Shown here piece by piece: positions 7,940-15,748 of a stretch of DNA of 64,000 nt; within the stretch, counting starts at the first letter, position 1, and every line of letters starts with the position of its first letter. Source of the DNA: Ornithinimicrobium faecis. Its GTDB lineage: Bacteria > Actinomycetota > Actinomycetes > Actinomycetales > Dermatophilaceae. A model generated the notes under the pieces. It was not told the DNA's origin, did not search any database, and saw nothing but the letters and a program-made list of their open reading frames with translations. The stretch spans positions 4,154,001 through 4,218,000 of the forward strand of contig NZ_CP099489.1 of assembly GCF_023923225.1 (NCBI RefSeq), in the 5' to 3' direction. The translations under genes were made by a program, and so were the position numbers.

Positions 7940-10900
7940 ACCCTCTCGAGCCCGTCTGCCTATTCATCTCCTACCAGCGCGACGACGAGGATTTCGTCAG
8001 CGAACTCGCAGCAAGAATACAGGCCGAAGCGCACCACAGGCGGGTGGCCGTGCACGTCTGGTGGGACCGTCGCCTGCTCCCCGGGGTAGATTGGGACGCT
8101 GAACTGACGCAACAACTAGATGAAGCTGACGTATTCGCGGCAGTCGTAACGCCAGCTTTCCTTGACAGCGACTACATCACCCGCAAAGAGATCCCCGCCA
8201 TGCTTGACAGGTGGAACCGCGGCACGCATCCCATCGAAACTCTTGTTCCCGTCCTGCCGCTCCAGTTCCGCGCCGTGTCCAAGAACGGTTCCCCACTGCG
8301 AGAAATGCAATTTCATAACCCAACTACGCCATTGTCAGAACAGGACGGGCGCGACTACGAAGACGCGTTCACTGAGTATGTCGACGCACTCATTGACAGC
8401 GCCCAAACGCAACGTGACCTGCGAAGTGCCGTACAGGCCCAACCCCACCTTCAGGCGCACGTCCGTACCGTCGAGGAGCTGGCCCGAGTAGTACGTCTTG
8501 ACCCTGACGCGACTCCCGAGGACAGCCTGAAGCTCCCCCTGCAGGAACTCGTCACCAAAGTTGCACTCACAGTTGGCATCACCGGTGTCTCGTGCACGAC
8601 GGAGCATCGCTCGGACCACTCCCGAGTGGACATAGCAGTCCGTCGCAACGGAACAGTCGTCGGTCTTATCGAAGTCAAGGCACCCAACAAGTCCGGAAAC
8701 CCCGCACGACCCACAGGGTGGACGAGCCACGACAAGAAGCAGTGGGAGGTCCTGAAAGACCACCCAAACCTCATCTACACCAACGGAACCACATTCACCC
8801 ATTCTCGCGGTCTAGGTGAGAACCTTGACCCAGTGGACATCGCACCAGCCAACGAGCGGGCGACGCGCAACCTGCTCGGCATCTTGAGCGAGTTCCTCCG
8901 CTGGTCCCCTATCGTCCCCTCCCAACCCCGACCCCTCGCGAGAGTGCTCGCTCAACTCGCCCGCCTTCTGCGTGACGACGTGATGAACGACATCAACAAC
9001 GACGGAGACCTAGCGAAGCTCCACCGCGAATGGCAAAACACGCTGATGCCGGACGCGAACGCAGCGGACTTTGCCGACTCATACGCGCAGACCTTCTGCT
9101 ACGCCCTCCTACTCGCCCGCTTGGAGGGAGCACCTGAACCACTAAAGGCCGAAACCGCCGGAGTGGCCCTGCGCAGCCATGGGCAATCACTCCTGTCTGC
9201 AGTCCTCCGAGTGCTCAACCAACCCGCCGCACGAGAAGCACTGGAACAGTCTGCGTCACTTCTAGAAACAGTCATCGGGCAGGTAGATCCTGTCAAGTTC
9301 GCCCGGTCTGGCGACGAATGGGTCTATTTCTACGAGTACTTTCTCGCCAGTTATGACCCGAAACTACGAGATGCGCGTGGCGTGTACTACACCCCTGTGG
9401 AAGTCGTCGATTGTCAGGTTCGTCTAACCCAATACATCCTGCAGGAGAAGATGGGTTTACACGAGGGGTTTGCGTCCGAGAACGTAAACACGCTTGACCC
9501 CGCGACAGGAACAGGCTCGTACCTTCTATCGATCATCCGCCGCACCATTGATAGTGCCCCAGCCAGAGCTGCGGCCGCCACCAGCCTCGGGCAGAACCTT
9601 CACGGCTTCGAAATCCTGGTTGGCCCGTACGCCGTGACCCATCTGCGAGTCACGCAAGCACTGCTCGCGGAGCAGGCGAGTTTGCCAGGCGGGGCAATCA
9701 ACGTAGCTCTTACCGACACGCTCTCCCGGCCGCAAGCACCTGACGAGATCGGGACCCTTTTCGCGGAGCCACTGGTTGAAGAGCAACACCGCGCGACGAC
9801 GTTCAAGAGCAGCGAAACCCCCGTCACTGTTGTGATCGGGAACCCTCCTTACAACCGAGCCTCGGACGGGGGCGCAGAGTCTGACACGGGCGGTATGGTC
9901 CGGTACGGCACAAGGGACGAGCCAGCGCTCTTGGGGGACTTCATTGAGCCGCTAAGCGCGTTGGGCAAGGGCGGTTCAGCGAAGAACCTTTACAACGACT
10001 ACGTGTACTTCTGGCGCTGGGCGATTTGGAAAGCGTGCGAGCAACACGATGATGCTCCTGCCGTGGTCAACTTCATCAGCCCAAGCAGTTTCCTCCGCGG
10101 CCCGGGGTTCGCGGGAATGAGGCAAGTCCTGCGGCAGCAGTTCGACGAGTTGTGGGTCATCGACCTCGGCGGGGAGAAGCGCGGCGCTGCTGACGAACCG
10201 AACGTGTTCGACATCCTCACGCCAGTGGCGATCACGATCTGCATTCGGTACCAGCGCCAGAAAGGGCAACGTAAGGCCACTTACCGCCCGTGCCAGGTGC
10301 GTTATCACCGTGTGCCAGCGTCAACGCGCGAGGACCTCCATGCCGGCCTCAACAACCTGCTCGTGCTGGACCCCGACGACTCCCGGTGGGAAGAGATCAC
10401 GGGAGACAGGGCGAGCAACCTCACCCCCGGCGCGAAGGGCCCAGGATTCACTTCCTGGCCCACGATGAGCGACCTGTTCCCATGGTCAAGCCGTGGGGTT
10501 CAGTTCTCTCGCACGTGGCCCGTTAGCCAGGATAAATCTGTTCTCGAGCGACGCTGGCGGGCGCTGCTGAACGCAGGCCTTGAGGACCAGCCAGTTCTCC
10601 TGCACACCACGCGCGATGTGTCGATAACTGCTAGTCCGAAGTCTTTCCACACAGGCGCGCCCACCACACCTCTCGCGGAGTTGGCGACAACAGATCAACC
10701 GGAAGCACTGAGCCCCATATGGTTCAGGTCGTTTGACACGCAGTGGTGCATTTCCGACCGGCGGGTCATCGACATGCCACGCCCGGGCTTATGGTCCTCT
10801 CAGTCCGATGACCAGGTGTTCCTGACGACCCTCGGTCAACCGTCGAATGGTCCAGCCGTTGTTGTTGCTCCGCATGTGCCCGACCTCAACGCCTTTCGTG

Positions 10901-12084
10901 GGTCAGCGGGGGGGATAATTTACCCCGCCTTCAGGGCAGTAGATGAACCGAACATCACCCCAGGTCTGCTCCAAACGTTGGGGCTGGTCGATGGACCCTC
11001 AGCCCTGGTCTCCTACATCGTCGGCATTACCGGGAGTGCTACCTACCTGGATGCCTTCGGGGATGACGTGCGCGCATCCGAAACGATAGCGGTCCCCATC
11101 ACAAAGGACGAGGACTTGTTTCAGCGAGTGCGTGCGCTCGGCGAAAGCATCATCTCCGCTCACACCGGCGGACTCCGGTGCTCCCCCACGAACGAATTCG
11201 GCCACCCCGCTGCGTTGCGCGGGTCAGCACATGAAGTGAGACCCATTCCAGAGACCACAATGCCGAGTGAATACTCCTACGACCCAGAGCTTGAGGAACT
11301 TGCTGTGGGAGAAGGCGTGATCGGAGGCGTCACATCAGCGGTCTGGAAGTACGAGGTATCGGGTTTACGGGTGGTGCAGTCCTGGTTGAGTTTCCGGATG
11401 AAGGCACGCGCAGGTCGGAAGTCCTCAGACCTTGACCGGGACATCCTCCCGGCCGCGTGGGCACAGTCGAACGAACTATTGCGGATGCTTTGGTCTGTGG
11501 AAGCGTCTGTCTACTTGGAAACTGAAGCTGCGGATCTGCTGGAAGAGGTGCTCGCGAGTGAGTTGTGGACGGCAGATACCCTGCCGAAGCCGACTAAAGC
11601 CAACCGCGCAGCGCCTAGGGTGACCCACCCAGATAAGGTTCGGGCTGACACGCTGGCGGGGGCTCCGCTCTCCTTGAGTCAAGCCCGTGAGATTGCCCGG
11701 TCAGGGCATCGCTACGTGAGCGTGAGCGAACCCGCTCCGGCTGAACGGCTTACGGAGTCGATCGAGTGGCAGACATCCGGGGGTGACACGGTAGTGGGCG
11801 ATGCGGGTGACTGGCTCGTTGGCGAAGGAAGCCAGCGTCGTACCGTTTCGGCTGACGTATTCGAACGGACGTATTCCGAGCAATCTGATGGAATGTTCCT
11901 GAAGACTGGGGAGGTGTTCGCCCGCCAGGTGGATGCGGAGCGGTCGGTCGACACTTTGGAAGGCATCGTGCACGCGGAAGCGGACGATTGGTTGGTCACG
12001 AACGACATCGACTGCGAGGATGTATGGGTCGTCGCAGTCGAAGACTTCGACGCAAAGTACAGTCGCCACGACACTCGCGGGTAG
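7936..12084 (+). CDS. TIR domain fused to a type ISP/IIG-like nuclease-N6-adenine methyltransferase
   Basis: A 1382-residue protein. Residues 1-150 are a TIR domain (VCLFISYQRDDEDFVSELA, VWWDRRLLPG, YITRKEIPAML with candidate catalytic Glu85). Residues about 200-310 hold an Mrr-like nuclease core, D233...E246-V-K248. Residues about 450-760 are an N6-adenine methyltransferase: VYYTPVEVV, motif I DPATGTGSY (521-529) and motif IV NPPY (636-639). Further on, WFRSFDTQWCISDRRVIDMPRPGLW matches the target-recognition part of type ISP/IIG enzymes. I see no Walker A or helicase motifs, which type ISP enzymes normally have. The fusion suggests modification-dependent self/non-self discrimination tied to a TIR NADase or signal synthase and the SLATT partner. 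That role is inference. Confidence 0.85.
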   Translation: MNPLEPVCLFISYQRDDEDFVSELAARIQAEAHHRRVAVHVWWDRRLLPGVDWDAELTQQLDEADVFAAVVTPAFLDSDYITRKEIPAMLDRWNRGTHPIETLVPVLPLQFRAVSKNGSPLREMQFHNPTTPLSEQDGRDYEDAFTEYVDALIDSAQTQRDLRSAVQAQPHLQAHVRTVEELARVVRLDPDATPEDSLKLPLQELVTKVALTVGITGVSCTTEHRSDHSRVDIAVRRNGTVVGLIEVKAPNKSGNPARPTGWTSHDKKQWEVLKDHPNLIYTNGTTFTHSRGLGENLDPVDIAPANERATRNLLGILSEFLRWSPIVPSQPRPLARVLAQLARLLRDDVMNDINNDGDLAKLHREWQNTLMPDANAADFADSYAQTFCYALLLARLEGAPEPLKAETAGVALRSHGQSLLSAVLRVLNQPAAREALEQSASLLETVIGQVDPVKFARSGDEWVYFYEYFLASYDPKLRDARGVYYTPVEVVDCQVRLTQYILQEKMGLHEGFASENVNTLDPATGTGSYLLSIIRRTIDSAPARAAAATSLGQNLHGFEILVGPYAVTHLRVTQALLAEQASLPGGAINVALTDTLSRPQAPDEIGTLFAEPLVEEQHRATTFKSSETPVTVVIGNPPYNRASDGGAESDTGGMVRYGTRDEPALLGDFIEPLSALGKGGSAKNLYNDYVYFWRWAIWKACEQHDDAPAVVNFISPSSFLRGPGFAGMRQVLRQQFDELWVIDLGGEKRGAADEPNVFDILTPVAITICIRYQRQKGQRKATYRPCQVRYHRVPASTREDLHAGLNNLLVLDPDDSRWEEITGDRASNLTPGAKGPGFTSWPTMSDLFPWSSRGVQFSRTWPVSQDKSVLERRWRALLNAGLEDQPVLLHTTRDVSITASPKSFHTGAPTTPLAELATTDQPEALSPIWFRSFDTQWCISDRRVIDMPRPGLWSSQSDDQVFLTTLGQPSNGPAVVVAPHVPDLNAFRGSAGGIIYPAFRAVDEPNITPGLLQTLGLVDGPSALVSYIVGITGSATYLDAFGDDVRASETIAVPITKDEDLFQRVRALGESIISAHTGGLRCSPTNEFGHPAALRGSAHEVRPIPETTMPSEYSYDPELEELAVGEGVIGGVTSAVWKYEVSGLRVVQSWLSFRMKARAGRKSSDLDRDILPAAWAQSNELLRMLWSVEASVYLETEAADLLEEVLASELWTADTLPKPTKANRAAPRVTHPDKVRADTLAGAPLSLSQAREIARSGHRYVSVSEPAPAERLTESIEWQTSGGDTVVGDAGDWLVGEGSQRRTVSADVFERTYSEQSDGMFLKTGEVFARQVDAERSVDTLEGIVHAEADDWLVTNDIDCEDVWVVAVEDFDAKYSRHDTRG

Positions 12085-12133
12085 GCATGGCATCGGTCTG
12101 GCGGATCGGGCCGTAGCCTCGACCCGCCTTTGG

Positions 12134-12172
12134 GGTCGCGGTTGGTTACATCGATCCCCCCGACCCGCGACC
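12134..12172. terminator. Possible stem-loop between convergent genes
   Basis: An 8-bp inverted repeat, ggtcgcgg/ccgcgacc, encloses a 23-base loop between the TIR fusion gene and the convergent XRE gene. The long loop and lack of a T tract make it a weak terminator call. Confidence 0.3.
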
Positions 12173-12187
12173 TGCGCAAAAGTGGCA

Positions 12188-12421
12188 TTAGCGTTCGTTG
12201 CCGATCAGCAAATAAACCTCCGCCTCAAGCGCGTCAGCCAGCGTGTACAGCGTCCCCACTGTTGGGGTGCGTTCTCCACGCTCAACCGAGCCGACGTACG
12301 TCCGGTGCATTCCAGCCCGATCGGCGAGCCCCTCCTGCGAAAGGCCGGCCGCAGTTCGGGCTTCGCGGACCGCGTTCCCGAGAGCCCGCAGTCGGGCTTG
12401 CAGCCTCTCGTCATATGGCAC
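12188..12421 (-). CDS. XRE-family helix-turn-helix regulator
   Basis: A 77-residue HTH_3/Cro-CI protein: LGNAVREARTAAGLSQEGLADRAGMHRTYVGSVERGERTPTVGTLYTLADALEAE. The recognition helix is in the middle, and LIGNER closes the chain. I place the start at the GTG at 12421 because upstream codons run through the operator repeats and add unrelated sequence. It faces the TIR fusion gene and diverges from the frameshifted gene at 12497. The shared 75-base gap has tandem repeats well placed for autoregulation. Confidence 0.8.
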   Translation of the reverse strand: MPYDERLQARLRALGNAVREARTAAGLSQEGLADRAGMHRTYVGSVERGERTPTVGTLYTLADALEAEVYLLIGNER

Positions 12422-12426
12422 ACAAG

Positions 12427-12494
12427 GATCGTTGCCAGATGCAGATCGTTGCCAGATGCACTTTATAAGTCGACAGACTATAAGTAGCATCTGG
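12427..12494. promoter_or_regulatory. Operator-like repeats in the divergent XRE promoter region
   Basis: The 17-bp unit gatcgttgccagatgca occurs twice in perfect tandem (12427-12443, 12444-12460). An inverted half, gcatctgg, sits at 12487-12494, pairing with ccagatgc. Two TATAAGT boxes (12464-12470, 12479-12485) may be -10 elements. The layout fits repressor sites for the XRE protein, but binding is inferred. Confidence 0.55.
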
Positions 12495-12496
12495 TC

Positions 12497-12938
12497 ATGT
12501 CTCTAGGGAGAGTCGATGTCAGTGGAGTTAGCCATCGCTTCGTTGAGGCTGAGACGAAGGACGAAGCCGTGGAGCAGGTCCAGCGATCTTTGATCGATGC
12601 GCTGGACGTCCACGCGACCACAGCCGACCGCCACCTGGCAGCGACATACCAAAAGCTCGGCCCCGTCCAGCGACGGAACATGCTCACCAGACTCGACGGG
12701 TCTGACCAACCCAGCGGAGCGACAAAAGTCAAGTGCGGCCCTGCGACAACTCACCCGGATGGTCGAGCGCGAGAAAGAGGAGGCCGCGTGGGTCAGCTCG
12801 GCCCTAACCGGGGCACCTCCCATCTCCCCAGAGACGGCCGACAGGATCGCGCGATTGCTGGAAGTCAGGCACGTCGAGAAGAACTACAGCGAACTCCCTC
12901 AGTGGGATCGTCACTCCCCCATCCACAGCGAGGAGTAG
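12497..12938 (+). pseudogene. Frameshifted hypothetical gene downstream of the XRE operators
   Basis: The ATG frame at 12497 reads protein-like sequence (FVEAETKDEAVEQVQRSLID ... KLGPVQRRNMLTRLDG), then turns into low-quality sequence. From about 12700 a different frame carries LTNPAERQKSSAALRQLTRM ... PPISPETADRIARLLEVRHV, ending at 12938. Joined by one frameshift, the two give a single helical protein of about 147 residues. It could be a decayed gene, two overlapping genes or programmed frameshifting. I do not recognise the family. Its position right after the operator repeats suggests it was the regulator's target. Confidence 0.45.
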
Positions 12939-13064
12939 GCGCAGCCGTCAATGGGCGGGGTATGGGCCAACCCGGGGAGTTTGGGGCGCTACTGCTTCCC
13001 AGTCCGGGGAAGGATGAGGTTGCAGGCGCATGACTAAGTGCCAGGCGTGCGATAGACAAGAGCC

Positions 13065-13775
13065 ATGACGCTGACGTCGAAGATCCCGGACGTGCTCGCT
13101 TCCCGCCTTGCGCAAGAGCTTCCTGCTCAAAAGTCCTTCTCGTGGAACCGCGCCAAGTGGGTTCCTCAAGTCCGCGACGTTCCTGATGCCGAAACCGTCC
13201 TGAAGGACCTCCCAGAGCGGCTCGATAGGGAGATCGTGCGCGACGTCGTGCAGGCGAACCGCTCTCGTGACCGGGTGCTCGGCGCATTGGTGCCCGTACT
13301 GATCTGGGGCGGTCCTGGTGGGTACGGACCGTTCCGTGCGCGCTCGATCCTGACTGGGGTGCGGACTCGGGCAAACATCGACGCCGCAGTTGACGACTCG
13401 ATCCGGGACAAGCTTCTGGCCGGCGCGGAGCGCGTGCGCGAATCAGGTGCGGCGGAAGCATTCCAGTTCATGAACAACGAGGGCAAGGTCAAATACCTCG
13501 GAGGGGCGTTCTTCACGAAGTGGCTGGCCTTCAGCTCGATGGTCAGGTCTGTAGACGGTCCCCAAGTCGCTCCGATCCTGGACAAGCGGGTCCGGGACTG
13601 GATCGCCGATAACACCTCGGTAGGTGGTGAACGGGTAAGTCTGTCCACGACCTCGAGTCGCGACTACCAGCGGTATCTGGAGCTAATCGACGCTTGGGGC
13701 CGTCCATCGGGGCGGACCCGGTCCCAAGTAGAGCTAGCGATCTTCGACTTGACCCGTGACCGTCCCGCCGAATAA
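13065..13775 (+). CDS. Putative OGG-fold (8-oxoguanine DNA glycosylase-like) protein
   Basis: A 236-residue protein. The segments KVKYLGGAFFTKWLAFSSM and PILDKRVRDWIADN resemble a family I know as OGG-like: a helix-hairpin-helix-like turn followed by an Asp-containing helix. GGPGGYGPFRARSIL lies upstream of them. If correct, it is a DNA-lesion or modified-base reader of unproven activity. It stands between the frameshifted gene and the ImmA-like/PIN pair on the same strand, and may be part of the island's defence content. The family call is from memory of motifs only. Confidence 0.55.
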   Translation: MTLTSKIPDVLASRLAQELPAQKSFSWNRAKWVPQVRDVPDAETVLKDLPERLDREIVRDVVQANRSRDRVLGALVPVLIWGGPGGYGPFRARSILTGVRTRANIDAAVDDSIRDKLLAGAERVRESGAAEAFQFMNNEGKVKYLGGAFFTKWLAFSSMVRSVDGPQVAPILDKRVRDWIADNTSVGGERVSLSTTSSRDYQRYLELIDAWGRPSGRTRSQVELAIFDLTRDRPAE

Positions 13776-13839
13776 TGACAACCTCTAGACAGCAGCGATG
13801 CTGGCAGGGGCGTCTGCGGGAAGACGCGATTCGCTAGGC

Positions 13840-15018
13840 ATGCCCATGGACGTGCTGCTGGGCAGGGAGTCGATCCCGATAGATCGGGCGGTGTTCACCA
13901 CGCTTCTCGTCAACTCGGTGGCTGGTACCTACGTGGGCTACGAGCACGCCCTCGAGTCGGGCAGCATCAAGTATGCGGTGCTGGTCGACCTTGCACGCAA
14001 GGGGGACATTCCATTCGCCCTGTTCTTCGCGCCTCTCCCCGTCGTGCAGGAGCAGGTGAAACTGAAAACCAAGAAGTTGCTCGCGGGCGTCAACCGGGAG
14101 ACGTTCTCGATCGGCTCGCGCTCGAAGGTGGAGCTGCGGGACGTCGAACTCATCATCGAGGACTTGATCCGTAAGCAGCAGCTCCTTCGGAAGCACGACT
14201 CCTCGCTCCAGCGGAACAGGATCATGGGTCTGCTCCGCGACCACACGACCCCGATCGATGCCGACGCCGCCCGCCTGATGTCGGCACTTGGGCTCTCGTC
14301 CGACGCGCTCCGCGCCTCCACGACGAAGGAGAAGGCGCTCGATCTGATGATCGACCGCCTGGAAGCCAACCAGGTCCTGGTCTCGCGCAGCGTCCAGCAC
14401 TACATGCCACAGCGCCTCACCCACGTGAAGTTCAGCGGCATGACGATTCGGGACAACAAGGTGCCGTTCATCTTCCTTGCCGGAGGTGACCATGGCGATG
14501 ATCAGGAGCCGGTCGGTCGGACGATCTTCACGCTAGCGCTGATGGCGGTGCTCGTCGCGCGCCGGATCTTCGCTCCGATGACCTGGGACGGAGGCAGCAC
14601 CGAGACCAACCCCGGGCGCGAGTACGACATCGCCGGCGCGATGCTGATGCCCGCAGACCGCATGCAGGCACTGCGGCCAGCGTCACTCGAGGACATGAAG
14701 ACCGCATCCAACGACTTCAAAGTCACCGCGAGTGCGGTCACCGTGCGCGCAATGCGGCTGGAGATGATCAGTGGGGAAACTGCGGCTGACTACCTCAGCC
14801 AGTTGCGCGATGAGTTCAGAAAGACCCCCACCGGCGGCCCCCGGAGTCAGATTCACCCGTGGAACGCCGTCCGGAAGTACAACGGACGAGAACTGACCGT
14901 GAGGATGCTCCACGCTCTCGACGGCGGGGAGATCTCGCAGGGAGACTTCTGTCGCTCGATCTGCTTGAACAAGCTCAAGCCGTCCAGCATCGACGAACTC
15001 AGGCGGGCCGTCGAATGA
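13840..15018 (+). CDS. ImmA/IrrE-like protein with a degenerate metallopeptidase motif
   Basis: About 392 residues. The centre resembles ImmA/IrrE (DUF955) domains: a hydrophobic helix RTIFTLALMAVLVARRIF, then EYDIAGAMLMPADRMQA, then a helix-turn-helix-like TASAVTVRAMRLEMI. The zinc-binding HExxH expected in the first helix is absent, so it is probably not a protease. An ATG at 13798 would add 14 residues; I prefer 13840, but no clear ribosome site decides it. Its stop overlaps the PIN gene start by 4 bases (ATGA). ImmA-like/PIN pairs occur as toxin-antitoxin modules, so this may be the antitoxin or sensor. Confidence 0.55.
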   Translation: MPMDVLLGRESIPIDRAVFTTLLVNSVAGTYVGYEHALESGSIKYAVLVDLARKGDIPFALFFAPLPVVQEQVKLKTKKLLAGVNRETFSIGSRSKVELRDVELIIEDLIRKQQLLRKHDSSLQRNRIMGLLRDHTTPIDADAARLMSALGLSSDALRASTTKEKALDLMIDRLEANQVLVSRSVQHYMPQRLTHVKFSGMTIRDNKVPFIFLAGGDHGDDQEPVGRTIFTLALMAVLVARRIFAPMTWDGGSTETNPGREYDIAGAMLMPADRMQALRPASLEDMKTASNDFKVTASAVTVRAMRLEMISGETAADYLSQLRDEFRKTPTGGPRSQIHPWNAVRKYNGRELTVRMLHALDGGEISQGDFCRSICLNKLKPSSIDELRRAVE

Positions 15019-15470
15019 CCGCCTTCGGCCATCGGTACGTCACCGACACGAATGTCCTGAGCCAGCTCGGACCGCGCCGACGGGCAAACGCCTTCTTCAA
15101 AGAGAACGCGGTGATACCAGAAGAGGTCCTGCACGAAGCCTCGGGGTTCCCCGACATCGAAGCGCTGCAGGCCAATGCCCACTCGACAACCGCACGGACG
15201 CTCCACTGGCTTTCCGAGGTCATGCGTACAGTCCCTGAAGGCGAAACTCGACTCGTGGATCTGTACGCCAACCTCGGCAACGCCGATCCGCTGGTCGTCG
15301 CCTGCGCCCTGGAGGGCAGGGAGCACGACAGTCAGTGGCTTATCCGCCCTGAATGGATCGTCGTCACCGACGACGGAGCCGTCAGAGACAAGGCGAAGGA
15401 GTTCGAGCTGGAGGTCCTCAATAATTCTCAGTTCGCTGCACGTGTCGATGCGGCTGACGACGAACTGTAG
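15015..15470 (+). CDS. PIN-domain ribonuclease-like toxin
   Basis: A 151-residue PIN domain. It has the first acidic residue in YVTDTNVL (Asp11), PEEVLHEA with the conserved Glu, GNADPLVVACAL with a mid-chain Asp, and IVVTDDGAV with paired Asp near the end. These acidic residues coordinate Mg/Mn in the PIN ribonuclease fold. It is translationally coupled to the ImmA-like gene by ATGA overlap, as in two-gene toxin-antitoxin systems. It is the last island gene before the repeated HhH-GPD fragment. Confidence 0.8.
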   Translation: MTAFGHRYVTDTNVLSQLGPRRRANAFFKENAVIPEEVLHEASGFPDIEALQANAHSTTARTLHWLSEVMRTVPEGETRLVDLYANLGNADPLVVACALEGREHDSQWLIRPEWIVVTDDGAVRDKAKEFELEVLNNSQFAARVDAADDEL

Positions 15471-15537
15471 TACTCACATGGCCCGTGAGTGGCTATCTGA
15501 CTGGAGCGGATAGACGAGTCGAAAGGCGACTCAATGG

Positions 15538-15645
15538 TTAGCGGAGTCGCTGGTCCAGGAGCATGCCGACCAGGAGGGCGAAGGGGTTCTCGGAGAGCAG
15601 GCGGTCCGCCTCGGGGTCACCGACGAGGTGCAGTTCACGACTCAT
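15538..15645 (-). pseudogene. Truncated 5' fragment of the HhH-GPD gene
   Basis: Encodes MSRELHLVGDPEADRLL and continues to MLLDQ, then diverges to a stop after 35 codons. It corresponds to the first 30 codons of the intact gene at 5757-6344, with silent and conservative differences. Identity stops at the codons for LLDQ. The fragment most likely marks the right junction of the island. Confidence 0.85.
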
Positions 15646-15661
15646 GATTCGATCCTGCCAC
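15550..15661. repeat. Island-flanking direct repeat, copy 2
   Basis: Second copy of the 115-bp repeat at 6246-6360, same orientation. It shares ctggtccag at one end and gatcctgccac at the other. Confidence 0.75.
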
Positions 15662-15748
15662 GCGTACGCGTCGAGATGCACCGCACCGCGTCGCGCTTCC
15701 TCCAACGCAGCCATCGCGCGGGCCTGCGCACCTGCCAGCAGAAGTGCT

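Noticed and set aside
15516-15532. Terminator after the PIN gene
   Set aside because: A 6-bp stem gagtcg/cgactc with a 5-base loop and no T tract is too weak to call.
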